Origin: Lachnospiraceae bacterium UBA3772
Lineage (GTDB): Bacteria; Bacillota; Clostridia; Lachnospirales; Lachnospiraceae
Length of the DNA: 40,476 bases
Direction of reading: 5' to 3'
Assembly (NCBI GenBank): GCA_002371025.1
Contig: DFFQ01000035.1
Span: forward strand, 1-40,476
Below the pieces are notes generated by a model. The model was not told the DNA's origin. It ran no database searches and saw only the letters and a list, made by a program, of their open reading frames with translations. The position numbers and the translations under genes are program-made. Of the stretch, positions 16,852-25,271 are shown piece after piece (positions within the stretch are counted from its first letter, which is position 1; every line of letters begins with the position of its first letter).

Positions 16852-16868
16852 CTCTATAATTAATTAAA

Positions 16869-17285
16869 TTAATCAACCTTTTCTACTACTACAGCGATCT
16901 TATCATTTTCTTCAAGTTCAGCTGATATAGTAAGTTTTCCACCGAGATCAGTCTTCATCTTTCCTACATAAACCTGATCTACATGTACCTTATACTCTGT
17001 CTCTGATTCAAGTTCAAGGGTAATCTGTGCATCCTTATCCCCTTCAACTTCAAACATTACTTTTGAAGCATTAGACATATAATTGTGGACTGCAGTTCCT
17101 GGAACTGATTCATATAAAAAGCTGCCATTTTTCTCAAGTCTTGTGATCTCACTAAATGTTTTGATCTTATATGCATCTCCGTTGTATTTAAATCCGTCCT
17201 GCTTTGTCTTAACTGGTAAACTGTAGTCGCCGAAGCTGAGTGAACCATTTTCTTCTTCACGAATGAGTTCGCTAATTACTGCCAT
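16869..17285 (-). CDS. Small conserved protein of unknown function
   Basis: This 138-residue soluble acidic protein has no signal peptide and no membrane segment. It resembles a short protein widespread in Lachnospiraceae that I recall being labelled endosialidase in some databases; nothing in this sequence supports that activity and I do not adopt it. Visible features are a conserved-looking N-terminus (MAVISELIREEENGSLSFGD), mixed beta-strand segments and a C-terminal half of alternating hydrophobic strands (AQITLELESETEYKVHVDQV) that suggests a small beta-sandwich. AGGAGG lies 9 bases before the ATG, a strong terminator follows, and it stands alone between clpC and radA. Confidence 0.75.
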   Translation of the reverse strand: MAVISELIREEENGSLSFGDYSLPVKTKQDGFKYNGDAYKIKTFSEITRLEKNGSFLYESVPGTAVHNYMSNASKVMFEVEGDKDAQITLELESETEYKVHVDQVYVGKMKTDLGGKLTISAELEENDKIAVVVEKVD

Positions 17286-17388
17286 TTTGCCTTGCCTCCT
17301 AATACAATCTTGTAATTAAAATGTCTATAAATCTCGTATTGCGAAGAAACCCTCGCCAATGATTTAATTCGTTTTAAGTGTTAAGTCC

Positions 17389-17399
17389 ATTATATTATA
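17389..17399 (-). promoter_or_regulatory. Probable -10 region for the 138-aa gene
   Basis: Two overlapping TATAAT hexamers (17399-17394 and 17394-17389) lie about 105 bp before the start codon. The best -35 match is weak (TTAATG at about 16 bp). Confidence 0.4.
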
Positions 17400-17429
17400 A
17401 AACTGTATTAAATGCCATTAATTAATTAT

Positions 17430-19868
17430 TTATTTTCTATTAAAAATCACTTTGTCATTCTTTACAGAAATACTTACTGAATCACCAGAATTTATGCGTC
17501 CTGAAAGGATTTCCTCAGAAAGTTCATCCTCTACATAGTTCTGGATTGCTCTCTTAAGAGGTCGGGCGCCATATTTAGGATCAAAACCTTTCTTATAAAT
17601 GAAATCTCTTAAGGTTTTTCCATAAGATATCTTTATATTAAGATTTGCAAAAGCTCTATCCTTTAATTCTTTAAGCATAAGAGATGCAATATCCATAACA
17701 TTTTCTTTGGTAAGAGCTGAAAATACTACAGTTTCATCAATACGGTTAAGGAATTCAGGTCGAAAGATTCGTTTAACTTCATCCATAACATTATCCTTCA
17801 TTTCCTTATGACGAAGGGCTGCATCATCTTCCTCTGTTATGAATCCAAGATGCTTTGGCTCCACAATCCTGTCTGCTCCTGCATTTGAAGTCATGATGAT
17901 TATGGTATTCTTAAAGTCAGCCTTACGTCCCTGAGAATCTGTAATTCTTCCGTCGTCTAATACCTGAAGAAGAACATTAAATACATCAGGATGAGCTTTC
18001 TCTATCTCATCAAAAAGAATGACCGAATAAGGATTTTTTCTTACTTTCTCAGAAAGCTGGCCACCTTCTTCAAATCCAACATATCCCGGAGGTGAACCAA
18101 TAAGTTTTGATACACTCTGCTTTTCCATATATTCAGACATATCAACTCTTATCATACTATTTTCATTTCCAAAGAGAGACGCTGCAAGAGCCTTTGAAAG
18201 CTCTGTCTTACCAACACCAGTTGGTCCAAGGAAAAGAAATGAACCAATTGGTCTGTTAGGATCTTTTAATCCTACTCTTCCTCTTCTTATAGCCTTTGAA
18301 ACTGCATTTACCGCTTCTTCCTGGCCAATGACTCTCTTGTGAAGATTATCCTCTAATTTAAGAAGCTTTGAAGCTTCACTCTGAGTAAGTTTTGCCACTG
18401 GGATCTTAGTCCAAAGAGATACAACTTCCGCTACATCTTCTGCTCCAACTACAACAGGTCCCTTGGATCCTCTTCCCGGCCTTGCTGATCTGGCCATCCT
18501 CTTCTTATCCTCATCCTCAAGGATAGAACGGATCCTTCTTGCTTCCTCTATATCATCCGTCATTATTGCCTGCTCTAAAGCATCACAATAATCACTTTCA
18601 TCTTTAAAGACATCTATATCTACTTTGAAATCTTCCATCTTTTTCTTAGCGGAAGCTTCATCGATAAGATCTATAGCTTTATCCGGAAGGAATCTGTCAT
18701 TTATATATCTTGAAGAAAGATCTACAGCCGCAACTAAAGCATCTCTTTCAATTGAAACATCATGATGTTCCTCATACTTTGATGCAATTCCCTCCAAAAT
18801 GCTGATAGCCTCTTCTCTTGAAGGTTCATCAACAAATACCGGCTGGAATCTTCTTTCCAATGCAGGATCCTTCTCAATCCTCTTTCTGTATTCATCAAGA
18901 GTTGTAGCACCAATAACCTGAATCTCTCCACGAGAAAGAGCCGGCTTTAAGATGTTAGAAGCATCCATGGCCCCTTCTGCTCCACCTGCCCCAATAAGAG
19001 TATGAAGCTCATCAATGAAGAGAATAACATTTCCGGCTGCCTTAACTTCTCTAATAGCACCTTTAAGTCTGTCTTCAAACTCACCTCTGTATTTTGAACC
19101 GGCCACCATGGCAGAAAGGTCAAGAGAAAGGATTCTCTTACCATCCATTAAACTTGGCACATCGCCTGAAGCAAGGAGCTGAGCTATTCCTTCAACCACA
19201 GCTGTCTTACCAACACCAGGTTCTCCCACGAGGCAGGCGTTATTCTTCATTCTTCTGCTAAGGATCTGAAGTACTCTCTTAATCTCTGTTCTTCTTCCAA
19301 TAACCGGATCAACGCCACCAGCAGCAGCAAGCTCTGTAAGGTCTCTGGTATACTGATTAAGGATTCCCTTTTCAGCCTCTACCTTCTTTTTTCCTCCAGA
19401 CTGAAAATGATTAAAAGCCTTCTCTGCACCTGATTCAGACAAACCACAAGCCTTATAAACATCAAAAGCTATAGCCTTCATGTTAATACGCATTTTCTGG
19501 AATATACGGTATGCCAGATTATTCCCATGATTAATGATAGCAAGAAGAATATGCTCAGTTCCTATCTCATGACAATTAAGAAACTTCGCAGCTTCCGCTG
19601 CCATATCAAGAATATCCAGAGTTTTTTTTGAAAAACCGCCAAACCCATCAGTATCCTTAAAAACTTCTTTATCAATACCATTAATAGTTGATTCTAATTT
19701 ATCTTCATAAACGTTATTCTTTTGTAAAATTATCTGAGCAGTGCCCCCAGCCTTGCAAAGGGCTAAAAGGACATGCTGGCTTCCAACATATCTTTTGTTA
19801 TTACTGCGGGCATATCTTTCCGCCACTTTTAATACAAAATCTGCTGACTGTGAATATTTATTACTCAA
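17430..19868 (-). CDS. clpC: Clp protease ATP-binding subunit ClpC
   Basis: This Hsp100 unfoldase feeds substrates to ClpP in the cytoplasm. It has 812 residues, typical of ClpC. A double Clp-N domain occupies about 1-145. AAA domain 1 has Walker A GEPGVGKT (215-222) and FIDELHTLIGAG. A short middle domain (about 405-470) precedes AAA domain 2 with GPTGVGKT (548-555). An LGF tripeptide in HLGFITEED is the expected ClpP-docking loop. The start is TTG after GTGAGGA, 17 bp beyond purD. In Bacillus the gene follows ctsR-mcsA-mcsB; here it follows purine genes and no CtsR operator is seen, so its heat-shock control probably differs. Confidence 0.96.
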   Translation of the reverse strand: MSNKYSQSADFVLKVAERYARSNNKRYVGSQHVLLALCKAGGTAQIILQKNNVYEDKLESTINGIDKEVFKDTDGFGGFSKKTLDILDMAAEAAKFLNCHEIGTEHILLAIINHGNNLAYRIFQKMRINMKAIAFDVYKACGLSESGAEKAFNHFQSGGKKKVEAEKGILNQYTRDLTELAAAGGVDPVIGRRTEIKRVLQILSRRMKNNACLVGEPGVGKTAVVEGIAQLLASGDVPSLMDGKRILSLDLSAMVAGSKYRGEFEDRLKGAIREVKAAGNVILFIDELHTLIGAGGAEGAMDASNILKPALSRGEIQVIGATTLDEYRKRIEKDPALERRFQPVFVDEPSREEAISILEGIASKYEEHHDVSIERDALVAAVDLSSRYINDRFLPDKAIDLIDEASAKKKMEDFKVDIDVFKDESDYCDALEQAIMTDDIEEARRIRSILEDEDKKRMARSARPGRGSKGPVVVGAEDVAEVVSLWTKIPVAKLTQSEASKLLKLEDNLHKRVIGQEEAVNAVSKAIRRGRVGLKDPNRPIGSFLFLGPTGVGKTELSKALAASLFGNENSMIRVDMSEYMEKQSVSKLIGSPPGYVGFEEGGQLSEKVRKNPYSVILFDEIEKAHPDVFNVLLQVLDDGRITDSQGRKADFKNTIIIMTSNAGADRIVEPKHLGFITEEDDAALRHKEMKDNVMDEVKRIFRPEFLNRIDETVVFSALTKENVMDIASLMLKELKDRAFANLNIKISYGKTLRDFIYKKGFDPKYGARPLKRAIQNYVEDELSEEILSGRINSGDSVSISVKNDKVIFNRK

Positions 19869-19885
19869 AAATGATTCCTCACTTT

Positions 19886-21160
19886 TTATTGCTCATCTAT
19901 TGCCTTACCAATATCATGACGCATATATTTATTATCAAAATCGATCAGTTCTGTTGCCTTATATGCATTTGCTCTTGCTTCGAAAAGATCCTTACCAATA
20001 GCAGTTACGCCAAGTACACGTCCGCCATTTGTTACAACCTGACCTTCTTCATTAAATTTACTTCCTGAATGGAAAGCAAAATAATCATCTTTACCCTTAA
20101 AGTTTTCAAGACCCTTTATAACAAAGCCCTTCTTATACTCCAATGGATAACCATCTGAAGCCAGCATAACGCAAACTGCAGCATTATCTTCAAATTCAAG
20201 ATTGATCTTATCAAGAGTTCCATCTGCGCAAGCTTCCATAACATCAATGATGTCATTTTTCATTCTTGGAAGCACAACCTGAGTCTCTGGATCACCAAAT
20301 CTTGCATTATATTCAAGAACCTTAGGTCCATCAGGTGTAAGCATAAGTCCGCAGAAAAGAACACCTTTAAATTCTCTTCCTTCTGCACGCATAGCATCAA
20401 TAGTCTTCTGATAAACGTGTGCCTTGCAGAATTCATCAACTTCCTTTGTATAGAAAGGACTAGGTGAAAATGTACCCATTCCGCCAGTATTAAGTCCTGT
20501 ATCATTATCTCCTGCTCTCTTATGATCCTGAGCTGAAGTCATAGGAAGAATAGTCTTTCCGTCTGAGAAGCAGAGAACTGATACTTCTCTTCCTGTCATA
20601 AATTCTTCAATTACGATCTTATTTCCTGCTGTACCGAACTTCTTATCTACCATAAGTTCTTCAACACCTGCCAGAGCTTCTTCTCTTGTCATACAGATAA
20701 GAACACCCTTACCAAGAGCAAGTCCGTCTGCCTTAAGAACAACAGGGATCTTACATGTCTTAACATATTCCATAGCAGCCTCTGCATTATCAAACACTTC
20801 ATATGCTGCTGATGGGATATCATATTTCTTCATAAGGTCTTTAGAGAAAGCCTTTGAAGCTTCAATTATAGCTGCATTTTTTCTTGGTCCGAATGTCTTT
20901 ATTCCTGCATCAAGGAAAGCGTCTGCAACACCTGCTGCAAGAGGATCATCTGGTCCTACAATAACGAAATCAATGTCTTTTTCCTTAGCAAACTTTACTA
21001 GGTTTTCTTTATCCATTACAGAAATATCAACACACTCAGCTAATTCTGCGATTCCTGCATTACCAGGTGCAGCGTAGATCTTATCTACTCTCTTGCTCTT
21101 TGCAACAGCCCAAGTGATGGCATGTTCTCTTCCGCCGCCGCCGACTATCAAAACCTTCAT
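19886..21160 (-). CDS. purD: Phosphoribosylamine-glycine ligase (GAR synthetase)
   Basis: This catalyses the second step of purine synthesis, joining glycine to phosphoribosylamine with ATP. The 424-residue ATP-grasp protein begins MKVLIVGGGGREHAI, with the family glycine-rich start. It continues with FVIVGPDDPLAAGVAD, the ATP-grasp core VLKADGLALGKGV, NTGGMGTFSP and EYNARFGDPETQ, which holds the metal ligands. It follows purN with a 69-bp spacer carrying a stem-loop and precedes clpC by 17 bp. AAGGAG is a little far from the ATG. Confidence 0.97.
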   Translation of the reverse strand: MKVLIVGGGGREHAITWAVAKSKRVDKIYAAPGNAGIAELAECVDISVMDKENLVKFAKEKDIDFVIVGPDDPLAAGVADAFLDAGIKTFGPRKNAAIIEASKAFSKDLMKKYDIPSAAYEVFDNAEAAMEYVKTCKIPVVLKADGLALGKGVLICMTREEALAGVEELMVDKKFGTAGNKIVIEEFMTGREVSVLCFSDGKTILPMTSAQDHKRAGDNDTGLNTGGMGTFSPSPFYTKEVDEFCKAHVYQKTIDAMRAEGREFKGVLFCGLMLTPDGPKVLEYNARFGDPETQVVLPRMKNDIIDVMEACADGTLDKINLEFEDNAAVCVMLASDGYPLEYKKGFVIKGLENFKGKDDYFAFHSGSKFNEEGQVVTNGGRVLGVTAIGKDLFEARANAYKATELIDFDNKYMRHDIGKAIDEQ

Positions 21161-21188
21161 TGAACTAATCTCTCCTTTTTACAAACTA

Positions 21189-21217
21189 TGGGTGTCCAGA
21201 AAAAACCTGGGCACCCA
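21189..21217. promoter_or_regulatory. Stem-loop between purN and purD
   Basis: TGGGTGTCCAG and CTGGGCACCCA pair around an A-rich 7-nt loop, with one mismatch (minus-strand RNA) or a G-U pair (plus). No T-run follows on the minus strand, so this is more likely an mRNA processing or stability hairpin than a terminator. Confidence 0.5.
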
Positions 21218-21229
21218 AATATATTTAAG

Positions 21230-21826
21230 TTATTTAAGTTTTTGGTTAGCAATCATATCGATAGCCTGTGGAAGGATCTTCCACTCGCAATTCTCCATGA
21301 TCCTCTTCTGAAGCACTTCCGGTGTATCCCCTGGAAGAACCTCAACAGCCTTCTGCAGGATAATAGGTCCAGTATCCGTACCCTTATCTACAAAATGAAC
21401 TGTCGCACCTGAAATCTTAACACCTCTTTCAAGAGCTGCCTCATGAACCTTAAGTCCATAAAAACCTGTGCCACAGAATGATGGAATAAGAGAAGGATGG
21501 ATATTGATTATCTTACCTTCGTATCTGTCTATCATTTCCGGTGGGATAACAACTAAAAATCCCGCAAGCACAATAAGATCAGGCTTATATGAATCTACTT
21601 TATTAAGGAATTCCTTATTAAAAATGTCTCTTGACTCGTAATCCTTAGGAGATACAACTTCCCCTTTAATTCCAGCTTTAGCAGCTCTTTCAAGGGCAAA
21701 TGCATTCTTATTATTACTGATAACACCAACTATCTCAGTATTTGTGATCTGACCATTATTTACTGCATCAATGATCGCCTGAAGATTAGTTCCACCACCA
21801 GAAACAAGTACAAGAACTCTTAGCAT
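21230..21826 (-). CDS. purN: Phosphoribosylglycinamide formyltransferase
   Basis: This transfers a formyl group from 10-formyl-tetrahydrofolate to GAR, the third purine step. It has 198 residues. [19 protein letters not shown] begins the nucleotide-binding fold. The catalytic segment [10 protein letters not shown] has Asn and His, and [19 protein letters not shown] supplies the catalytic Asp. It overlaps purM by 7 bp, a sign of translational coupling, and precedes purD. The downstream folate gene metF is in a separate transcription unit. Confidence 0.97.
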   Translation of the reverse strand: MLRVLVLVSGGGTNLQAIIDAVNNGQITNTEIVGVISNNKNAFALERAAKAGIKGEVVSPKDYESRDIFNKEFLNKVDSYKPDLIVLAGFLVVIPPEMIDRYEGKIINIHPSLIPSFCGTGFYGLKVHEAALERGVKISGATVHFVDKGTDTGPIILQKAVEVLPGDTPEVLQKRIMENCEWKILPQAIDMIANQKLK

Positions 21827-22845
21827 AAGATTACTCCCTTTTCTCCTGTTACAGCCTCACCAAGGATATAAGCATTTTCACCAGCAGCCTTAAGAGCAGC
21901 AACTGTCTTATCAGCATCAGCTGAATCAACTGCAAGTACCATACCGATACCCATGTTATATGTATTATACATTACATGCTCTTCTACCTTACCTTCTGAA
22001 GCCATAAGCCTAAAGATTGGAGGAACATCATATGCATTCTTATTGATCTTTGCAGCAATTCCATCAGGAAGCATTCTAGGAATATTCTCATAGAAACCAC
22101 CACCTGTAATGTGGCTGGCACCCTTGATCACTACTCCGCTTTCCTTAACACTTCTTAAAGCCTTAACATAGATCTTTGTAGGCTCGATAAGAGTCTCACC
22201 AAGTGTTCTTCCAAGATCAGGGAAATATCTGTTAAGTGACTTCTCAGACATATCAAAAATCTTTCTAACAAGTGAGAAACCATTTGAATGAACACCACTT
22301 GATGCAATACCAACAAGTGTATCACCATTCTTAATATTTGCACCTGTGATAAGATCCTTCTGATCAACAACACCTACTGCGAAACCAGCAAGATCATATT
22401 CATCAACAGGGTAGAAACCTGGCATTTCTGCTGTTTCACCACCAATAAGAGCAGCGTCTGACTGTACGCAGCCAGCAGCAACACCGCTAACGATCTGTGC
22501 TATCTTCTCAGGATAGTTCTTACCGCAAGCAATATAGTCAAGGAAGAAAAGAGGTTCTCCACCGGCACAAGCGATATCATTTACACACATAGCTACGCAA
22601 TCGATACCAACTGTATCATGCTTATCAAGTATAAATGCAAGCTTAAGCTTTGTTCCTACACCATCTGTTCCTGAAACAAGTGTTGGGTTTTCCATATCTT
22701 TGAACTTTGTCATTGAGAAAGCGCCTGAAAATCCACCAATATTTGTAAGGACTTCCTCACGCATTGTCTTCTTAATGTGCTCTTTGATAAGTTCCACTGA
22801 CTTGTATCCAGCTTCGATATCAACACCGGAATTCTTGTAATCCAT
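21820..22845 (-). CDS. purM: Phosphoribosylformylglycinamidine cyclo-ligase (AIR synthetase)
   Basis: This closes the imidazole ring with ATP, the fifth purine step. It has 341 residues and begins [56 protein letters not shown] and GGETAEMPG are the characteristic motifs, and the C-terminal half has [24 protein letters not shown] precedes the ATG. It is the first gene of purM-purN-purD-clpC, with a strong promoter and a 16-bp palindrome upstream. purF, purL, purE, purK and purH are absent from this window. Confidence 0.97.
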   Translation of the reverse strand: MDYKNSGVDIEAGYKSVELIKEHIKKTMREEVLTNIGGFSGAFSMTKFKDMENPTLVSGTDGVGTKLKLAFILDKHDTVGIDCVAMCVNDIACAGGEPLFFLDYIACGKNYPEKIAQIVSGVAAGCVQSDAALIGGETAEMPGFYPVDEYDLAGFAVGVVDQKDLITGANIKNGDTLVGIASSGVHSNGFSLVRKIFDMSEKSLNRYFPDLGRTLGETLIEPTKIYVKALRSVKESGVVIKGASHITGGGFYENIPRMLPDGIAAKINKNAYDVPPIFRLMASEGKVEEHVMYNTYNMGIGMVLAVDSADADKTVAALKAAGENAYILGEAVTGEKGVILC

Positions 22846-22925
22846 CTGTTTTCCTCCTTAGATGTACCATGTAATTTATCTGGATTATTCTTCCACAACT
22901 ACTACATCGGAAAATATCCTTCATA

Positions 22926-22954
22926 ATTATAGAAGAAATATACCCTTTTGTAAA
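22926..22954 (-). promoter_or_regulatory. Promoter of purM-purN-purD(-clpC)
   Basis: TTTACA (22954-22949), a 17-bp spacer and TATAAT (22931-22926) lie on the minus strand. The start near 22918 gives a leader of about 75 nt. No purine riboswitch fold is recognised in it. Confidence 0.75.
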
Positions 22955-22962
22955 CCAGTCAT

Positions 22963-22978
22963 TTGACCGGTCGGTCAA
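22963..22978. promoter_or_regulatory. 16-bp palindrome resembling a TetR-family operator
   Basis: TTGACCGGTCGGTCAA is an inverted repeat (TTGACC-N4-GGTCAA) similar in type to many TetR-family sites. A third related half-site, CCAGTCA, lies 3 bp away at 22955-22961. The palindrome ends 8 bp before the purM -35 box. No TetR gene is in the window, so the regulator is unknown. Confidence 0.5.
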
Positions 22979-23008
22979 CAAATACTATAAACATTGAAAA
23001 ACATATAA

Positions 23009-23869
23009 TTATTTTGAAATTGCTTCGTATATTTCTTTAGTAATATCAGACTTATTCATACAATACAAATGAATACCATTTACATTATGACGAAGGAGAT
23101 CATCACACTGCCAGATTGCATATTCAATTCCAGCCTGTCTCATACCTTCTGGATCATCTGCATATTTTGCGATAATATTAGAAAGCTTCTGTGGAACTGA
23201 TGAACCAGAAAGACTCACACTTGTTCCAAGCTGATTTACTTTTGTTATCGGCATGATACCTGCATGTACAGGACAGGTGATGTCATATTTTTTTAAATTA
23301 TCTAAAAAAGTATAAAACTTTTCATTATCAAAAAACATTTGGGATATAAGGTTTTCAACACCTCTGTCGATCTTATATTTTAAATACTTAAGATCTGTAT
23401 CTAAATCCTGAGACTCCGGATGAATCTCCGGATAGCAGGCTGCAGCAATCTTAAAATCGCCTTTCTTTTTTATATCATCTATAAGATCTGAAGCATATCT
23501 ATACTCTCTTGCTTCAAATTTCTCTTCAGACATATCCCTTGGTTTATCGCCACGAAGCGCAAGTATCTGATCCACCTGCTTTCTCTTTAATTCCGAAAGA
23601 AGCTCATCTAACTTTTCTTTAGTCATACCAGCTGCTGTCATATGAGCAAGAGGCTGAACTTCGCAGATATTCTTTATATAAGACGCAATGGTGGCAGTTT
23701 TCTTTGAATTACTTCCACCAGCTCCATAAGTTACACTTATAAAATCCGGTCTTAAATCGGTTATCTCATCCAAAGTTCTGAAGATATCATACATATCATC
23801 ATTTCTTTTTGGAGGAAATACCTCACATGAAAATACTACATCTTCTCCTGTATATTTATTCTTAAACAT
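23009..23869 (-). CDS. metF: 5,10-methylenetetrahydrofolate reductase
   Basis: This FAD enzyme reduces methylene-THF to methyl-THF for methionine synthesis, or works in the methyl branch of one-carbon metabolism. It has 286 residues. CEVFPPKRND near the N-terminus carries the catalytic Glu. DFISVTYGAGGSNS, ALRGDKP and a PVHAGIMPIT segment are family landmarks. It lies 11 bp after the thioesterase gene with an AAGGGG site and is the last gene of a four-gene unit. No clear terminator follows before the purM promoter region. Confidence 0.95.
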   Translation of the reverse strand: MFKNKYTGEDVVFSCEVFPPKRNDDMYDIFRTLDEITDLRPDFISVTYGAGGSNSKKTATIASYIKNICEVQPLAHMTAAGMTKEKLDELLSELKRKQVDQILALRGDKPRDMSEEKFEAREYRYASDLIDDIKKKGDFKIAAACYPEIHPESQDLDTDLKYLKYKIDRGVENLISQMFFDNEKFYTFLDNLKKYDITCPVHAGIMPITKVNQLGTSVSLSGSSVPQKLSNIIAKYADDPEGMRQAGIEYAIWQCDDLLRHNVNGIHLYCMNKSDITKEIYEAISK

Positions 23870-23880
23870 CTTAATTCCCC

Positions 23881-24297
23881 TTATTTTAACAGGCTTTCCA
23901 TAATGTTATACACATCAGGAAATTTCTTTCTCATGTTCATTGGTTTAAAATCTTTATCTAAAAATGCATGACTTGTCATAGCTGTGTGTTTAAGAGCATC
24001 TGTTTTTGCATCCCTTATCTCATAATCAAGAGAAAACTTCACTGAACTAAGAGTCTTAAATTCAGGAATGATGATTATCTCATCCCCATAATGTATTGCA
24101 TCTCTATAATAATCATGGAGTTCAAGAACAGGGATTATAATCCCCATTTCCTCCAATTTATCATAAGAAAGACCGGCCTGATTCATAAGATCAAGTCTTG
24201 CTTCTTCCAAAAATCTGGCATAATTTGAGTGATGAACCACGTGCATCTGATCTGTCTCATAATAATTTATCATTCTTCTATATGGTTTAATTTCCAT
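23881..24297 (-). CDS. Acyl-CoA thioesterase, YbgC/4HBT family
   Basis: This is a hot-dog-fold thioesterase of 138 residues, cytoplasmic, hydrolysing acyl-CoA thioesters. The active-site segment YYETDQMHVVHHSNYARFLEEAR (residues 13-35), with Asp and the HxxY pattern, defines the 4-hydroxybenzoyl-CoA thioesterase/YbgC family. The long C-terminal strands are also typical. Acyl-chain preference cannot be told. Its start overlaps the stop of the coiled-coil gene (TAATG), so translation is coupled. The neighbours, a glycosyltransferase, a coiled-coil protein and metF, do not point to one pathway. Confidence 0.87.
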   Translation of the reverse strand: MEIKPYRRMINYYETDQMHVVHHSNYARFLEEARLDLMNQAGLSYDKLEEMGIIIPVLELHDYYRDAIHYGDEIIIIPEFKTLSSVKFSLDYEIRDAKTDALKHTAMTSHAFLDKDFKPMNMRKKFPDVYNIMESLLK

Positions 24298-25268
24298 TAT
24301 TCAAAATCTCCATAATCAGAAACTTCATCTTTTAAGATTTCTTTTTTCTCTTTTTCAATCTTTGATTTAGCTTCTCTTACCGCTTCTTTAATCGGCTCAC
24401 GTTTTCTAACTTTGATATCTAAGCTTTCCGCATGCTTTTCTATTGTCTTCTTTACAGATCTGTCTGGATTAATCTCTTCTCTGTCCTTTGTCTTATCCTT
24501 TGAAAGATCAGGCTTTCCATCCTCATCAAAGCTTATCTCTAACTGGATTGTTTTATCCTTATCAAGTATTCTCTGTTTTTCTCTTTCACGATATAATTCA
24601 TTTGAAAGAAGCTGGCTTATCTCTAAGATCTGACTGTATCTGTCTGTAGCTGAAAGCTCATCAAGGTTCTTCATAAGCTCAGCTTTATTTTCTGATACAC
24701 TGTCAATCTTTTGCTTAAGAGTAGTTCTTACTCTTTCATATTCCTGTTCAATCTTTTCATAAGCATCATTTACAAGATGATCTACTTCTGTAAGCATTTC
24801 ATCTGTATAAATAAGAGATGCCGCATAAATGTCATTCGCTGTACGAAGAGCTAACTTTTCATCTCTTGCAAGATCTGACTGTTTAAATGAAGGTGGTTCA
24901 TTAGCTCTTCTCTTGGAAACACGGATACGACTGGCTGACTTTTCTGCCTCATAAAGTATCTCTGCAGCCTCTTCCTTAGCTTCATTTATTATACGTGCCT
25001 GCTTATCTGTAACTTCTCTATAAACTTTCATCTCACGGGTAACAGCATCCGAAAGATTTTCAAGAAGAACAAGCATCTCTTCACTGTTTACCTGCACCAT
25101 CCCCTGACTAAGAGGAACATTTTTCGCATTTTTAACTATATTCTCAAGTCTGGAAATTATAAGAGAACTTCTGTCTTTAATCTCTCTTTTTTTCTCCACA
25201 GGCTCTTTGTTTCTTTCTAACTCTTCTATTTCTTCATTTTTGATATTCTTGTCACTATTCTTTGCCAT
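24297..25268 (-). CDS. Coiled-coil protein of unknown function (DivIVA/ATPase-b-like helices)
   Basis: This 323-residue protein is almost wholly helical and charged, with no signal peptide or membrane segment. The region ISRLENIVKNAKNVPLSQ to AKEEAAEILYEAEKSASRI (about 34-120) resembles short clostridial proteins often labelled ATPase that carry the same VKNAKxVPL start and EAxEIxxEAE heptads. A second coiled coil spans about 150-215, and the C-terminal third is Lys/Glu/Asp-rich and probably disordered. A scaffold or cell-envelope role in the DivIVA style is possible but unproven. It lies 3 bp after the glycosyltransferase gene and overlaps the thioesterase start. Confidence 0.7.
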   Translation of the reverse strand: MAKNSDKNIKNEEIEELERNKEPVEKKREIKDRSSLIISRLENIVKNAKNVPLSQGMVQVNSEEMLVLLENLSDAVTREMKVYREVTDKQARIINEAKEEAAEILYEAEKSASRIRVSKRRANEPPSFKQSDLARDEKLALRTANDIYAASLIYTDEMLTEVDHLVNDAYEKIEQEYERVRTTLKQKIDSVSENKAELMKNLDELSATDRYSQILEISQLLSNELYREREKQRILDKDKTIQLEISFDEDGKPDLSKDKTKDREEINPDRSVKKTIEKHAESLDIKVRKREPIKEAVREAKSKIEKEKKEILKDEVSDYGDFE

Positions 25269-25271
25269 AAA

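Noticed and set aside
22846..22925. Purine riboswitch or PurR box before purM
   Set aside because: No purine aptamer core and no pair of PurBoxes could be recognised in the leader.
22955..22978. CtsR heat-shock operator near the purM promoter
   Set aside because: One GGTCAAA heptamer is present, but the second direct heptamer required by CtsR is missing; the inverted TTGACC/GGTCAA reading explains the site better.
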